From Streptomyces hokutonensis (GTDB lineage Bacteria; Actinomycetota; Actinomycetes; Streptomycetales; Streptomycetaceae): 64,000 nt of DNA. The position numbers and the translations under genes were made by a program. A model generated the notes under the pieces. The model worked only from the letters and a program-made list of their open reading frames with translations, had not been told where the DNA came from and made no database searches. Location: assembly GCF_000376565.1 (NCBI RefSeq), contig NZ_BARG01000024.1, positions 62,001 to 126,000 of the forward strand. The letters run 5' to 3'. This document shows, one piece after another, positions 50,941 to 60,440 of the stretch (the first letter of the stretch is position 1; every line of letters starts with the position of its first letter).

Positions 50941-53667
50941 TCACAAAGCCTGTTCGGCCCAGATGACCTTGCCGGCCGGGGTGTACCGGGTGCCCCAGCG
51001 CTCCGACAGCTGGGCCACCAGGAACAGGCCCCGGCCGCCCTCGTCCGTCATCGCCGCGTACCGCAGATGCGGCGACGTGGTGCTGCCGTCGTAGACCTCG
51101 CAGATGAGGGTGCGGTCGCGCAACAGGCGGACGCGGACGGGGTCGTTGCCGTAGCGGATGGCGTTGGTGACCAGTTCGCTGAGGATGAGTTCGGTGGTGA
51201 ACGTGAGCTCGTCCAGGCCCCAGTGGGTCAGCTGGCGGGTGACCGAGGCGCGCATGTCGGAGACGGCCGCGGGGTCGGACGGCACCTGCCATTCGGCGAT
51301 GCGGTCGGCGCCGAGGGCGCGCGTGCGGGCGACGATGAGCGCGATGTCGTCGCTTGGTCGTACCGACAACTCCGAGTCGAGGACGGCCCGGCAGGTGTCC
51401 TCGGGGGAGTCGCCGGCCCGGGTGAGTGCCGTGCGGAGCATCTCGAGGCCCACGTCGATGTCGCGTTCCCGGTCCTCGACCAGCCCGTCCGTGTAGAGGA
51501 CCAGCCGGCTGCCCTCTTCGAGCTTCAACTCGGCGGTCTCGAAAGGGAGTCCGCCGAGGCCGAGCGGGGGGCCCGCGGGGACGTCGGGGAACTCGACGGT
51601 GCCGTCCGGGCGGATCAGCGCCGGGGGCGGATGGCCGGCGCGGGCGACGGTGCAGCGCAGGGACACCGGGTCGTAGATGGCGTAGAGGCAGGTCGCTCCG
51701 GTGACCGGGGCGCCGCTGTCCTCGGTCGTCTCGTCCTGGTCGATGCGGCCGACCAACTCGTCGAGCAGGCCGAGGAGTTCGTCGGGTGGCAGGTCGAGGG
51801 CGGAGAAGTTGAGGACCGCGGTGCGCAGTCGTCCCATGGTGGCCGCCGCGTGCAGGCCGTGGCCGACGACATCGCCGACGACCAGGGCGACGCGGGCGCC
51901 GGACAGGGGCAGTACGTCGAACCAGTCGCCGCCGACCCCTGCCTTCGCCGGGAGGTAGCGGTAGGCGACGTCGAGGGCGGTCTGCTCGGGGAGGCGGCGG
52001 GGCAGCAGGCTGCGCTGGAGGGTCACCGCCATGCCGTGTTCGCGGGTGTAGCGGCGGGAGTTGTCGATGGAGACGGCGGCGCGGGCGACGAGCTCCTCGG
52101 CGAGGGCCAGCTCCTCCGAGTCGAAGGGCTCGGGCTTGTCGGAGCGCCAGAAGTTGACCACGCCCAGGATCAGGGCGCCGGCCCGCAGTGGCACGGTGAT
52201 CAGCGAGTGGATGCCGTACTCCACGACCTGCGCGGTGCGCTCCGGGTCCTGGGTGAGCCAGCCGGGGGCCTCGCCGAGCCGGGGTTCGACGACGGCGTCA
52301 CCGGTGTCGAGGCTGCGCGCCTGCGGGGCGGACTCCACGAACTGGATCTGCTTGCCGACCGGGTAGAGCGGCGCGTCGTCGCGGACCCCGCTGTACGCCG
52401 TGCGGCGCAGCTCGGTGCCGGGCTGGGGTTCCTCGCCGCTCAGGACGGCGTCGTAGAGGTCGACCGTGACGAAGTCGGCGAAGCGGGGGACGGCGAGTTC
52501 GGCGAGTTCCTCGGCGGTGCGGGTGACGTCCAGGCTGGTGCCGATGCCCACTCCGGCGTCGTAGAGCATGTTGAGGCGTTCGCGGGCGACCTCGGCGCGG
52601 CCGGAGAGGGCGCGCAGTTCGGTGGAGTCGCGGAGCGTGGTGACGCTGCCGGGCGGGCCGCCCTCCAGGTCGGTGGGGCGCTGGTTGACGGCGAGGAGCC
52701 GGCCGCCGACGCGGTGCACCTCGTCCGTCGCGACCCGTGCGGAGGCCAGCAGGGCGGTCATCTCTGCGTCGAGTCCGAGGTCGAGGACCAGGCGTCCCTC
52801 GCCGTTCTCGGGGAGGTCGAGCAGCTGGCGCGCCTCGTCGTTGGCGAGCAGCAGCCGGCCTTCTCCGCTGACGATGATCACGCCCTCCCGCACGGCGTGC
52901 AGGACCGCGTCGTGGTGCTCGTACATCCGGGTCATCTCGTGCGGGCCCAGGCCGTGCGTCTGGTGCTGCAGCCGTCTGCTGACCAGGGCGGTGCCGCCGG
53001 TGGCGAGGATCAGGGCCGCTCCGGCGGCGATCAGCAGGAGCGGCAGCTGCTGGTCGGCGGTGCCGCCGACGTTCGCCTTCGTCACCCCGGCCGACACCAG
53101 GCCCACGACCTTGCCGCCGGGGCCCTTGACCGGCACCACGGCCTGCACCAGCGGTCCGATGGTGCCGGTGATCTCCTCGGTGACGACCCGCCCGGCCAGC
53201 GCGGGGGCGATGTCCCCGACGAACTTCTTGCCGATGCGGTCCGGCTTGGGGTGGGTGTAGCGGATCCCGTCGGTGTTCATGACGACGATGAAGTCGACCT
53301 TGGACGTCTTGCGGGCGGCCTCGGCGCTGGGCTGGAGGATCGCCGTGGGGTCGGCGCTCTTCAGGGCCGCGACCGTGCCCGGCGCGTTGGCGAAGGTCTC
53401 GGCGACCGCCACCGAGCGGTTGCGGGCCTCCTGCGTGCTGTCGTGCCGCACCTGGAGGACCTGTGCCACCACGGCCGACACGACCAGCAGCAGCACGATC
53501 ACCACCTGCAGCACGAACACCTGCCCGGCGACGCTGCGGCCGGCCAGACCGGTCCGTCGGTGCCGGTGTTCGCGCGCCCGACGGGCACGGTCGTACGGGC
53601 GCTGTGCGCGCAGACCGTCGGGGCGGTGGGTCGACCGGGCCCTTGGCCGACCCGTCAGGCGGACCAT
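50941..53667 (-). CDS. Membrane sensor with SpoIIE phosphatase and anti-sigma-type kinase domains
   Basis: This 908-residue protein has two membrane segments (about residues 46-68 and 207-231) around an extracytoplasmic sensor like sCACHE. Inside are a PAS domain (GEGRLLLANDEARQLLDL), a GAF domain, a PP2C/SpoIIE phosphatase (GGDWFDVLPL, VGDVVGHGLHAAATMG, ARAGHPPPALI, LVLYTDGLVE) and a C-terminal HATPase (ELILSELVTNAIRYG) resembling anti-sigma kinases. Such proteins couple external signals to dephosphorylation of anti-sigma antagonists and so to sigma-factor release. Target not identified. Confidence 0.9.
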   Translation of the reverse strand: MVRLTGRPRARSTHRPDGLRAQRPYDRARRAREHRHRRTGLAGRSVAGQVFVLQVVIVLLLVVSAVVAQVLQVRHDSTQEARNRSVAVAETFANAPGTVAALKSADPTAILQPSAEAARKTSKVDFIVVMNTDGIRYTHPKPDRIGKKFVGDIAPALAGRVVTEEITGTIGPLVQAVVPVKGPGGKVVGLVSAGVTKANVGGTADQQLPLLLIAAGAALILATGGTALVSRRLQHQTHGLGPHEMTRMYEHHDAVLHAVREGVIIVSGEGRLLLANDEARQLLDLPENGEGRLVLDLGLDAEMTALLASARVATDEVHRVGGRLLAVNQRPTDLEGGPPGSVTTLRDSTELRALSGRAEVARERLNMLYDAGVGIGTSLDVTRTAEELAELAVPRFADFVTVDLYDAVLSGEEPQPGTELRRTAYSGVRDDAPLYPVGKQIQFVESAPQARSLDTGDAVVEPRLGEAPGWLTQDPERTAQVVEYGIHSLITVPLRAGALILGVVNFWRSDKPEPFDSEELALAEELVARAAVSIDNSRRYTREHGMAVTLQRSLLPRRLPEQTALDVAYRYLPAKAGVGGDWFDVLPLSGARVALVVGDVVGHGLHAAATMGRLRTAVLNFSALDLPPDELLGLLDELVGRIDQDETTEDSGAPVTGATCLYAIYDPVSLRCTVARAGHPPPALIRPDGTVEFPDVPAGPPLGLGGLPFETAELKLEEGSRLVLYTDGLVEDRERDIDVGLEMLRTALTRAGDSPEDTCRAVLDSELSVRPSDDIALIVARTRALGADRIAEWQVPSDPAAVSDMRASVTRQLTHWGLDELTFTTELILSELVTNAIRYGNDPVRVRLLRDRTLICEVYDGSTTSPHLRYAAMTDEGGRGLFLVAQLSERWGTRYTPAGKVIWAEQAL

Positions 53668-53743
53668 GAGCCCATGTCTACACTGCCCGACCTCAGGAGG
53701 CGAGGGGCATCACACCCGGTGACAGGCCGGGGCCGAACCGGGA

Positions 53744-56287
53744 TCAAGGGTGCCTGCCGGGCTTGGCGCGCCGGGCTGCGAGCAGCAGCGCGATGTCGTC
53801 GGGACGGTCGGCCGCGTGCCGGGCCGCCGTGGTGAGCCGGTCGGCGACACCGGCGAGGGAACGCCCGCCCGGCCGCGAGGCGGGACCGCCCGCCTTCGCG
53901 AGGGCGACCCGCAGGGCGGCTATGCCGTCGTCGATGTCGACTCCGGGCCGCTCGACGAGGCCGTCGGTGTAGAGCGCCAGGATGGAGTCGGGCTCCAGCT
54001 GGAGTTCCGTCACGGGGTACTGCGCGTGCGGGTCCACCCCGAGTACGACGCCCCCGGGAATGTCCCAGACCCGGGTACGGCCGTCCGGGGTACGGATCAG
54101 CGGCGGCGGATGCCCGGCCCGCGCGACCTGGACCAGCCCGCTCGCCGGGTCGAGACGCAGATAGCAGCAGCTCGCGAACTGGCCGGGGTCGAGGTCGATG
54201 AGGAGATGGTTGGTGCCGCTCATCACCTCGTCGGGCGGCCGGTCGCCGAGCGCGAACGCCCTTACCGCGCTGCGGAGTTGACCCATGGTGGCGGCGGCCT
54301 GGACACCGTGCCCCTGGACGTCGCCGATCACCAGCGCCAGACCGTCGCCGGACTCGACGACGTCGTACCAGTCGCCGCCCACCTCCATGCCCTGGGTGCC
54401 CGGCAGATAGCGGCCGGCTGTCTCCACCTGCGGGTGGACCGACAGCCGGCGGGGGAGCAGGGCCTGCTGGAGGCCGCGGGCGAGGGCGGCCTCCGAGTCG
54501 TAGCGCTGGGCCTTCTCCATCGCGTGGGCGATCAGTCCGGCGAGGGCGGTGAGCACCGCGCGCTCCTCGGAGCTGAAGCTGCGGGACCGGTCGAAGCCGA
54601 GGATGGCCGAGCCGACCGGGCGCCCGGACGCGATCAGCGGCAGGAACGCGCGGGCCCCCACCTCCGCGTCCAGCGGGATGCCCGGGTAGGCCTCCGCGAG
54701 CTGCTGCATGGAGTCGAAGAAGAGCGGGCGTCCGGTGGTGAGGGTCTCGACCCCTGGCAGCCGGGTGTCGAGGCCGACCCCGTCGAAGGGGGCGAGGAAG
54801 CCCTGCGGGAAGCCGGTCTCCCAGGCCAGGTACAGATGCCGTTCCTGGAGCAGGTAGATCGCGAGGCGCCGACCGCCGAACGCGGGCAGGAGCTCCTTCA
54901 TGACCACCGCGGACACCTGGCGGGCGGTGACCGCCTCCGTCAGCGCGATGGCGAGCACGATCGGCCGGTAGAGCGGAGCGAGCGAGGTGACGCCGTTCCC
55001 CGGGACGTCGGCCCCCTCGGGGTGCACCGGCACCAGTGGGATCGGCGGTCCCGACACCCGGGTCGACGGCGCGACCGTGCAGGTCAGCTGGTCGTGGCCC
55101 GGATGGATCGCCAGCGCCAGCCAGTCGCCCTCGTACGGCTCCGGCGGCTGCTTCTGCCCCTCCGGACGCCGGACGTGGAAGTTCACCGTCCCCAGCGACA
55201 GCAGGGCGCCGCGCAGCTGGTCCTCGCAGCCGATCTGGTTCAGCCAGGGCACGCCCTCCCACAGCGGGCGCCCGAGCAGCTCCTCGCGCGGGCAGCCCAG
55301 CAGCTGGGCGGCACGCGGATTGGCATAGGTGACCAGCCCCAGCCGGTCCAGGCAGAACACGCCGTCCGGCAGCAGGTCGGCCGCGCTGTCGGCGACCGGG
55401 GCGGGGCCCGGGTCCAGGACCACACCGCTGACCGGGTGCCCGCCGCCGGGCGGGACGGGACCGCTGGCGGGCGTCCACAGCTCCAGCAGCCGCGCCGAGC
55501 CGTCCGCCGCCCGCACCCGCAGGGGCAGCGGCGGCGGCTTCCCGGCGGCGGTCGCCCGCAGCGCCGCCATGACCTGGTACGTGTCGCCCGGGGCCAGGGC
55601 GTCCGCGATGGCCTGGGCGGTGCCAGGGGACTCTCCGGGCTCGACGCCCAGCAGCGTGTGCAGGGCGCTGTCCCCGGTCACGACGGCCGTCGCCGGGTCC
55701 CACCGGAAGCGGGCCATCCGGCCCTCGGCGCGGTGCGTGGCCGTCGTCCGGACGCACACCGGCTCACCGTCCCAGGCGACGCACGGCCCGTCCTCGTCCT
55801 TGTGCTCGTCCTCCAGGTCCCGCAGCGCCGCGCCCAGCTCCTCGGCCAGCCGCGTCATGCGGTCGAGGCCGGACAGCACCTCGGTGGTGTCCGCGGCGGA
55901 CGGCCGGAGCACGGTGAGCACGCCGTACGTCGTCGGCCCGCTCATGACCGGCACGTACTGCGAGCCGAACTGGAAGGGCAGACTCGCGGCGAACTGGGGG
56001 TAGCGGCGCATGCACTCCGCGGCGTTCGGCAGGACCACCTGGACGCCGAGCCGGAAGGCGTCCGCGACGGGGAACTTGTTGTCGACGCTCAGCCGGTTCC
56101 AGGGGCGGAACAGCGGCCCGGGCAGCCCCGCCAGCACGGCGAGGCGCAGCAGTCCGGGCGTGCTCGACCGCAGGTAGACGCCCCCGGAGTGGCCGTCGGC
56201 CGCGTCGATCGCCTCCGTCGAGGCGTCGATGAGCAGCTCGGCGAGCCGTCCGGGCGTCCCCTTCTCGCGCTGGGCACTCCCAGTCAT
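53744..56287 (-). CDS. Soluble PAS/GAF SpoIIE-type phosphatase
   Basis: This 847-residue protein lacks membrane segments. It reads as an N-terminal GAF-like sensor, PAS domains (VFCLDRLGLVTYANPRAAQLLG), a second GAF domain, and a C-terminal PP2C domain (GGDWYDVVESGD, VIGDVQGHGVQAAATMG, VARAGHPPPLIR, LALYTDGLVERPG). It lies just upstream of the membrane SpoIIE gene, on the same strand, so the two may act in one or parallel sigma-factor switches. The HATPase domain of its neighbour is absent here. Confidence 0.9.
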   Translation of the reverse strand: MTGSAQREKGTPGRLAELLIDASTEAIDAADGHSGGVYLRSSTPGLLRLAVLAGLPGPLFRPWNRLSVDNKFPVADAFRLGVQVVLPNAAECMRRYPQFAASLPFQFGSQYVPVMSGPTTYGVLTVLRPSAADTTEVLSGLDRMTRLAEELGAALRDLEDEHKDEDGPCVAWDGEPVCVRTTATHRAEGRMARFRWDPATAVVTGDSALHTLLGVEPGESPGTAQAIADALAPGDTYQVMAALRATAAGKPPPLPLRVRAADGSARLLELWTPASGPVPPGGGHPVSGVVLDPGPAPVADSAADLLPDGVFCLDRLGLVTYANPRAAQLLGCPREELLGRPLWEGVPWLNQIGCEDQLRGALLSLGTVNFHVRRPEGQKQPPEPYEGDWLALAIHPGHDQLTCTVAPSTRVSGPPIPLVPVHPEGADVPGNGVTSLAPLYRPIVLAIALTEAVTARQVSAVVMKELLPAFGGRRLAIYLLQERHLYLAWETGFPQGFLAPFDGVGLDTRLPGVETLTTGRPLFFDSMQQLAEAYPGIPLDAEVGARAFLPLIASGRPVGSAILGFDRSRSFSSEERAVLTALAGLIAHAMEKAQRYDSEAALARGLQQALLPRRLSVHPQVETAGRYLPGTQGMEVGGDWYDVVESGDGLALVIGDVQGHGVQAAATMGQLRSAVRAFALGDRPPDEVMSGTNHLLIDLDPGQFASCCYLRLDPASGLVQVARAGHPPPLIRTPDGRTRVWDIPGGVVLGVDPHAQYPVTELQLEPDSILALYTDGLVERPGVDIDDGIAALRVALAKAGGPASRPGGRSLAGVADRLTTAARHAADRPDDIALLLAARRAKPGRHP

Positions 56288-56793
56288 CGGGGCTCTACCT
56301 CGTCCCTGTGGCGCCGGGTGGGTGACACAGCAAGAATGCGCCAGGACGCGGCCGGGGTCACCTGGGCGGACGGGATGGGCTGGTGGGGCACGGGTATCGC
56401 CGGTCCGTAGGTGTCTGATGAAGTGATCAAGAGTGACTCAAGTGTCGGTGTCGGGTACTGGGCGTGGCGCGGTGTCGTCGGGTCGGGCCGAGGGTGCCGG
56501 TTCGGGGCGTTAAGTGCGCAGTTGTGACAGGGGAGTTGAGGCCCGGCGTGCTCCTGTGACCGGGTCCGCGTCCCGTGGCGTTCAGGATGGCGCAAACTCC
56601 GCCCCTCGCGGGGCGAATTCGATCTGTTGCCCGTATTCGTCGGCGGTAACGGGCGAGACGGCAGAACACACGGTGAGTGGGGGGTGGCATGCGGTGACGG
56701 TCGTCTCGCCGTACGGCCCCACCAGCGGCCGGCCGCGCCCGGATTGTTAGCCTCGGTCATGGCCAGTTTCCCTCTGTCCCGACCTGGAGCGCG
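56288..56793. other. About 500-base divergent promoter region
   Basis: The stretch separates the SpoIIE gene (leftward) from the P450 gene (rightward) and must hold both promoters. I see no gene with a supported start, and no clean palindrome or riboswitch. The part near 56690-56790 (GGCCGCGCC, GTTAGCC) may hold the P450 promoter. Confidence 0.4.
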
Positions 56794-57969
56794 ATGAGTA
56801 CGGTCGCCGCCTACCCGCTCGGCGCGGGGACCACGCTCGCCGAACTCGCCCGCGACCCGCATCCACGGCTGGCGCGGCTCCGCGAGAGCGAACCCGTGTC
56901 CTGGCTGCCCGAGTTGGACGGCTGGCTGGTGACCCGGCGCGACCTCGCACTCGACGTGATGCGGGACGCGACCACCTTCACGGTGGACGACCCCCGCTTC
57001 TCCACCGCCCAGGTCGTCGGCCCGAGCATGCTGTCCCTCGACGGGGAGCGGCACACCCGCCACCGCGAACCCTTCAACGCGCCCTTCCGTCCACGCGAAG
57101 TACGGGACGGCTTCGCCTCGTTCATCGAGCGGGAGACCGACCGGCTGGTCACCGAGCTGCGACCGGCGGGCGCCGGTGAACTGCGCCGCGCCTTCGCCGG
57201 CCCGCTGGCGGTCGCCGTAGTGACCCACGCACTCGGACTGACCGGCACCACCCCGACCACCGTGCTCTCCTGGTACGACGCCATCGTGCAGTCGGTCTCG
57301 GACATCACCGCCGGACACGAGGCGGGACCGGCCGGTACGGCTGCCTACGCGGAACTGCGGGCGGCCGTCGAAGCCACCGTCGCCGACCGGGGCGGAGCCT
57401 CACTCCTGGTCTCGGCCGCCGGGCAGCTGACGGTGCCCGAAGTCGCATCCAACGCCGCCGTGTTGATGTTCGGCGGTATCGAGACCACCGAAGCGATGAT
57501 CACCAACGGGTTGCTGCATCTGCTCCGGCACCCCGACCAACTCGACCTCGTCCGCGCCGACATGGGCCTCCTCGACGGCGCGATCGAGGAATCGCTGCGC
57601 CTCGAACCCGGCGCGGCCGTCGTGGACCGCTATGCCACCCGGGACACCGTCCTCGGCCCGGCCGCGATCCGCGAGGGCGACCTGGTCACGGTCTCCCTCA
57701 CCGGCGCCAACCGCGACCCGGCGGTCTTCCCCGACCCCGACCGCTTCGACGTCCGCCGCGAGAACGCCCGCCTCCAACTCGCCTTCGCCCACGGCCCGCA
57801 CTACTGCCTCGCCGCGCACCTCGCCCGCCTGGAGACCCGGATCGCCCTCCGCCACCTGCTCGAACGGCTCCCGTCCCTGCGCCTCGACCCGGACCACCCG
57901 ACGGCTCCGCACGGGCTGGTCTTCCGCAAGCCGCCGACGCTTCATGTGCGGTGGGACGCCGCGTTCTGA
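56794..57969 (+). CDS. Cytochrome P450
   Basis: This 391-residue protein has the P450 signatures: I-helix FGGIETTEAMITNGLL (acid-alcohol pair), ESLRLEP (ExxR), and FAHGPHYCLAAHLARLE, with the heme-thiolate Cys. CTGGAGCG precedes the ATG. No ferredoxin or ferredoxin reductase gene lies nearby. Substrate unknown; typical of streptomycete class I P450s. Confidence 0.92.
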   Translation: MSTVAAYPLGAGTTLAELARDPHPRLARLRESEPVSWLPELDGWLVTRRDLALDVMRDATTFTVDDPRFSTAQVVGPSMLSLDGERHTRHREPFNAPFRPREVRDGFASFIERETDRLVTELRPAGAGELRRAFAGPLAVAVVTHALGLTGTTPTTVLSWYDAIVQSVSDITAGHEAGPAGTAAYAELRAAVEATVADRGGASLLVSAAGQLTVPEVASNAAVLMFGGIETTEAMITNGLLHLLRHPDQLDLVRADMGLLDGAIEESLRLEPGAAVVDRYATRDTVLGPAAIREGDLVTVSLTGANRDPAVFPDPDRFDVRRENARLQLAFAHGPHYCLAAHLARLETRIALRHLLERLPSLRLDPDHPTAPHGLVFRKPPTLHVRWDAAF

Positions 57970-57995
57970 CGGTTCTGACGTTTCGTCAGGGTCAT

Positions 57996-58490
57996 TCACT
58001 CGCGGCCGACTTGGCGCTCCATGACCTCCACCAGGCGCTCCAGCGCGTTCAGCACCCGGTCCCGGTCCTCGCCCAGGCCCGCCAACAGGTGCACTTCGGC
58101 GGCCAGTTGGCGGGGGAACAGGTCGTCCACGGCCTTGGCTCCGGCCGGGGTGATGGTCACCAGCGCGGCCCGCCGGTCGGCCGGATTCGGGGTACGGGCG
58201 ATGAAACCGCGCTTCTCCAGCTTGCCCAGGGCCTTGCTCACCCCCGCACGGGACAGGCCCAGCCACTCGGCGAGCCTGCGGGCGATCACCGGTTCGGTGG
58301 CGTGGCGCAGCGGGATCAGCATGTCGACCTCGGGGGCGGTGAGCGCGGCGCCCGCGTAGAGGGGTTCCACCGCCCGGTTCAGGAGCCCGGTGGCATGTTT
58401 GAGCAGGCCGATCAGCTCCATGGGGGAGGTGTCGAGACCGGGGTTGTGCTCGGTCCACTGCGCGCGGACGTCGGTGGGGGAGGGCGACAT
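57996..58490 (-). CDS. MarR-family transcriptional regulator
   Basis: This roughly 164-residue protein has the MarR winged-helix core (LTAPEVDMLIPLRHATEPVIARRLAEWLGLSRAGVSKALGKLEKRGFIARTPNPADRRAALVTITPAG). The start is uncertain: the conserved domain begins from ATG 58490 (MSPSPTDVRAQW), but an in-frame ATG at 58541 close to the shared operator would add 17 residues. It is divergent from a Bcr/CflA exporter, with a symmetrical element between them, so it probably represses the exporter in answer to a drug-like ligand. Confidence 0.88.
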   Translation of the reverse strand: MSPSPTDVRAQWTEHNPGLDTSPMELIGLLKHATGLLNRAVEPLYAGAALTAPEVDMLIPLRHATEPVIARRLAEWLGLSRAGVSKALGKLEKRGFIARTPNPADRRAALVTITPAGAKAVDDLFPRQLAAEVHLLAGLGEDRDRVLNALERLVEVMERQVGRE

Positions 58491-58544
58491 GCGGCTCTTT
58501 TTCTCGCTTCCGGGACTTCGGTCGGGGCTTGAGGCCGTCATTGT

Positions 58545-58565
58545 TAACCGGTGAACCATCGGTTA
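58545..58565. promoter_or_regulatory. Palindromic operator between MarR and Bcr/CflA genes
   Basis: TAACCG and CGGTTA form a perfect 6-bp inverted repeat around nine bases (GTGAACCAT, itself holding a partial half-site). It lies 12 bases before the exporter ATG and at the start of the MarR gene. Likely MarR site; inferred from position. Confidence 0.7.
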
Positions 58566-58576
58566 CCGTTACGGCC

Positions 58577-59851
58577 ATGGTATCGCCGTCCCCCTCCCCT
58601 TCCGCTGCCGCGCGCCCCGCCGCACCGGACTCCGTCGACCCGACCCGGCGCACCGCCGTCGCCCTGGTCGCCGTCCTCGCCGCGCTGACCGCGGTCGCCC
58701 CGCTCGCGACCGACATGTACGTCCCCGGGTTCCCCGCGATGGGGGACGCGCTCGGCGCGAGCAGCTCGGCCGTCCAGCTGACGATGACCGCGTTCCTGGC
58801 CGGACTCGTCGTAGGGCAGTTGCTCATCGGCCCGATCAGCGACAGCCTCGGCCGCCGCGGACTGCTGCTGTCCGGGACGGCGGCGTTCACGGTCTTCTCC
58901 GTCGCCTGCGCCCTCGCGCCCGATGTCGGCCTGCTCGCCGGCGCCCGGTTCCTCCAGGGCCTGGCGGGCGCGGCCGGCATGGTGCTGGCCCGCGCGGTGC
59001 TCACCGACCGCTTCCACGGCGCCGAACTGCCGCGCTACTTCGCGGTGCTCTCCCAGATCATGGGCGTCGCGCCGGTCGCCGCACCGGTACTCGGCGGGGC
59101 GATCCTGGCCGTGTCGACCTGGCGCGCGGTGTTCGTCGTACTGACCGTGATGGGTGGGTTGTTGCTGCTGGGAGTGGTCCGCAAGGTCCCCGAGACCCTG
59201 CCGCCGGAGCGACGGCACGCGGGCGGGATCGGGCAGACCTTCCGCGCGATGGGCGCGCTGCTCGGCGGGCGGACGTTCATGGGGTACGTCCTCGTCCTCG
59301 CGTTCGTCTCGGCGGCGCTGTTCGCCTACATCAGCGGCTCCAGCTTCGTCTTCGAGAACCTGCACGGGGTGTCGGCCACGACGTACTCCCTCATCTTCGC
59401 GAGCAACGCCGTCGCCATGCTGATCGCCGGCGCGGCCTTCTCCCGACTCGCCGGACGCGTACGGCTGAACACCCTCCTCGTGGCGGCGGTCGGCGTCGCC
59501 GGGGTCGGTACTGTCATGCAGGTCGTGCTGGTGCTGACCGTGGGGGAGACCCTGGCCGGTACCTGGATCAGCCTGTTCGTCACGGCCGGCGGTATCGGCA
59601 TGGTCTTCCCGTCGACCCTGAGCATCGGCCAGAGTCTGGGCCGCAGCGCCCCCGGCGCGGCCTCCGCCCTCCTCGGCGGCCTGCAGTTCCTGTTCGGCGC
59701 CCTCGCCGCGCCGCTGGTCGGGCTGTTCGGGGAGGACAGCTCATTGCCGATGGCGGTGATCATGCTGATCGCGGTGGTGGCGGCGGGAGTTGCTCTGGTG
59801 GGGCTGGCCAGGCCCTGGGAGGGGCGGGGGGAGCCGACGGCGACGGCGTAG
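58577..59851 (+). CDS. Bcr/CflA-family multidrug exporter (MFS, 12 helices)
   Basis: This 424-residue membrane protein has the DHA1/Bcr pattern: PLATDMYVPGFPAM in helix 1, GQLLIGPISDSLGRRG between helices 2 and 3, GLAGAAGMVLARAVLTDRF, and GIGMVFPSTLSIGQSLGRSAPGAASALLGGLQFLFGAL late. Proton-coupled efflux of drugs or amino acids. No clear ribosome site before ATG 58577; possible leaderless start. Regulated by the divergent MarR gene by inference. Confidence 0.92.
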   Translation: MVSPSPSPSAAARPAAPDSVDPTRRTAVALVAVLAALTAVAPLATDMYVPGFPAMGDALGASSSAVQLTMTAFLAGLVVGQLLIGPISDSLGRRGLLLSGTAAFTVFSVACALAPDVGLLAGARFLQGLAGAAGMVLARAVLTDRFHGAELPRYFAVLSQIMGVAPVAAPVLGGAILAVSTWRAVFVVLTVMGGLLLLGVVRKVPETLPPERRHAGGIGQTFRAMGALLGGRTFMGYVLVLAFVSAALFAYISGSSFVFENLHGVSATTYSLIFASNAVAMLIAGAAFSRLAGRVRLNTLLVAAVGVAGVGTVMQVVLVLTVGETLAGTWISLFVTAGGIGMVFPSTLSIGQSLGRSAPGAASALLGGLQFLFGALAAPLVGLFGEDSSLPMAVIMLIAVVAAGVALVGLARPWEGRGEPTATA

Positions 59852-59859
59852 AGGGACCA

Positions 59860-60087
59860 GAAACGGTGGGTGCGGCCAGGAGCTGGTGTGTGGTGGCTTC
59901 CAGGTACAGCACCATGCCGGCCGCTACAGCGGCCGCCCGGACACCGGTCGGCATGGGCCGGCGCCCGCCGTAGAGCGTGAGCATGGAGGGCGACGGTCAT
60001 TCCGTGGATCCGCCGGGACAGCAGGCCGTTGACGAAGCGCGCGACTCCGAAGCCCAAGGCGGACAGCAGGGCCAGGAATTCACCCAT
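59860..60087 (-). pseudogene. Relic of an EamA/DMT exporter gene
   Basis: The minus strand from ATG 60087 reads MGEFLALLSALGFGVARF and VNGLLSRRIHGMTVAL, the start of a ten-helix DMT exporter of the EamA type. It then shifts frame; another frame reads AAAVAAGMVLYLEAT and resembles the final EamA helix. Everything between is missing, so about 90 per cent of the gene was deleted. Confidence 0.5.
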
Positions 60088-60230
60088 GGCGCACCGCCTA
60101 CCTCCGAACACGGCTCCAACGCGGCACCCCTGGGCAAAAAATTCACCGGGGCGGGCTGAAATGCTTTGTCGGGGGCACTCGGGTTTCTGCGGTGCCGGTT
60201 GGTGCCGCTCCCCGACGGAAAGAGAAAATC

Positions 60231-60305
60231 GTGTACATAGGCCTGGGTACTGTCGTCCTCATCATTGTCATCGTCGCTGTCGTGATGATGCTGCGTCGCC
60301 GCTGA
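60231..60305 (+). CDS. 24-residue single-helix membrane peptide
   Basis: GTG 60231 starts a peptide with a single hydrophobic helix GLGTVVLIIVIVAVVMML and the tail RRR. GGAAAGAGA lies before the start. Small proteins of this type are known in Streptomyces as conserved membrane peptides and usually escape gene callers. Function unknown; reported because hydrophobic core, basic tail and stop fit a real peptide. Confidence 0.6.
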   Translation: MYIGLGTVVLIIVIVAVVMMLRRR

Positions 60306-60440
60306 CCCGTGCCCCTTGTACCGCACGGTCGGCCATGACCACAGCCCGCCCCTGATCGCCTTTCTCGGATCCCGGGCGGGCATGGCCATGAGCGGTGCGC
60401 GAATTCACCTCTCGGATCGCGGAGGGCTGTCGAATCAGAT

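Noticed and set aside
50893-53835. 980-residue plus-strand frame as a gene
   Set aside because: It is antisense to the SpoIIE protein, which has clear catalytic motifs; codon positions fit only the minus strand.
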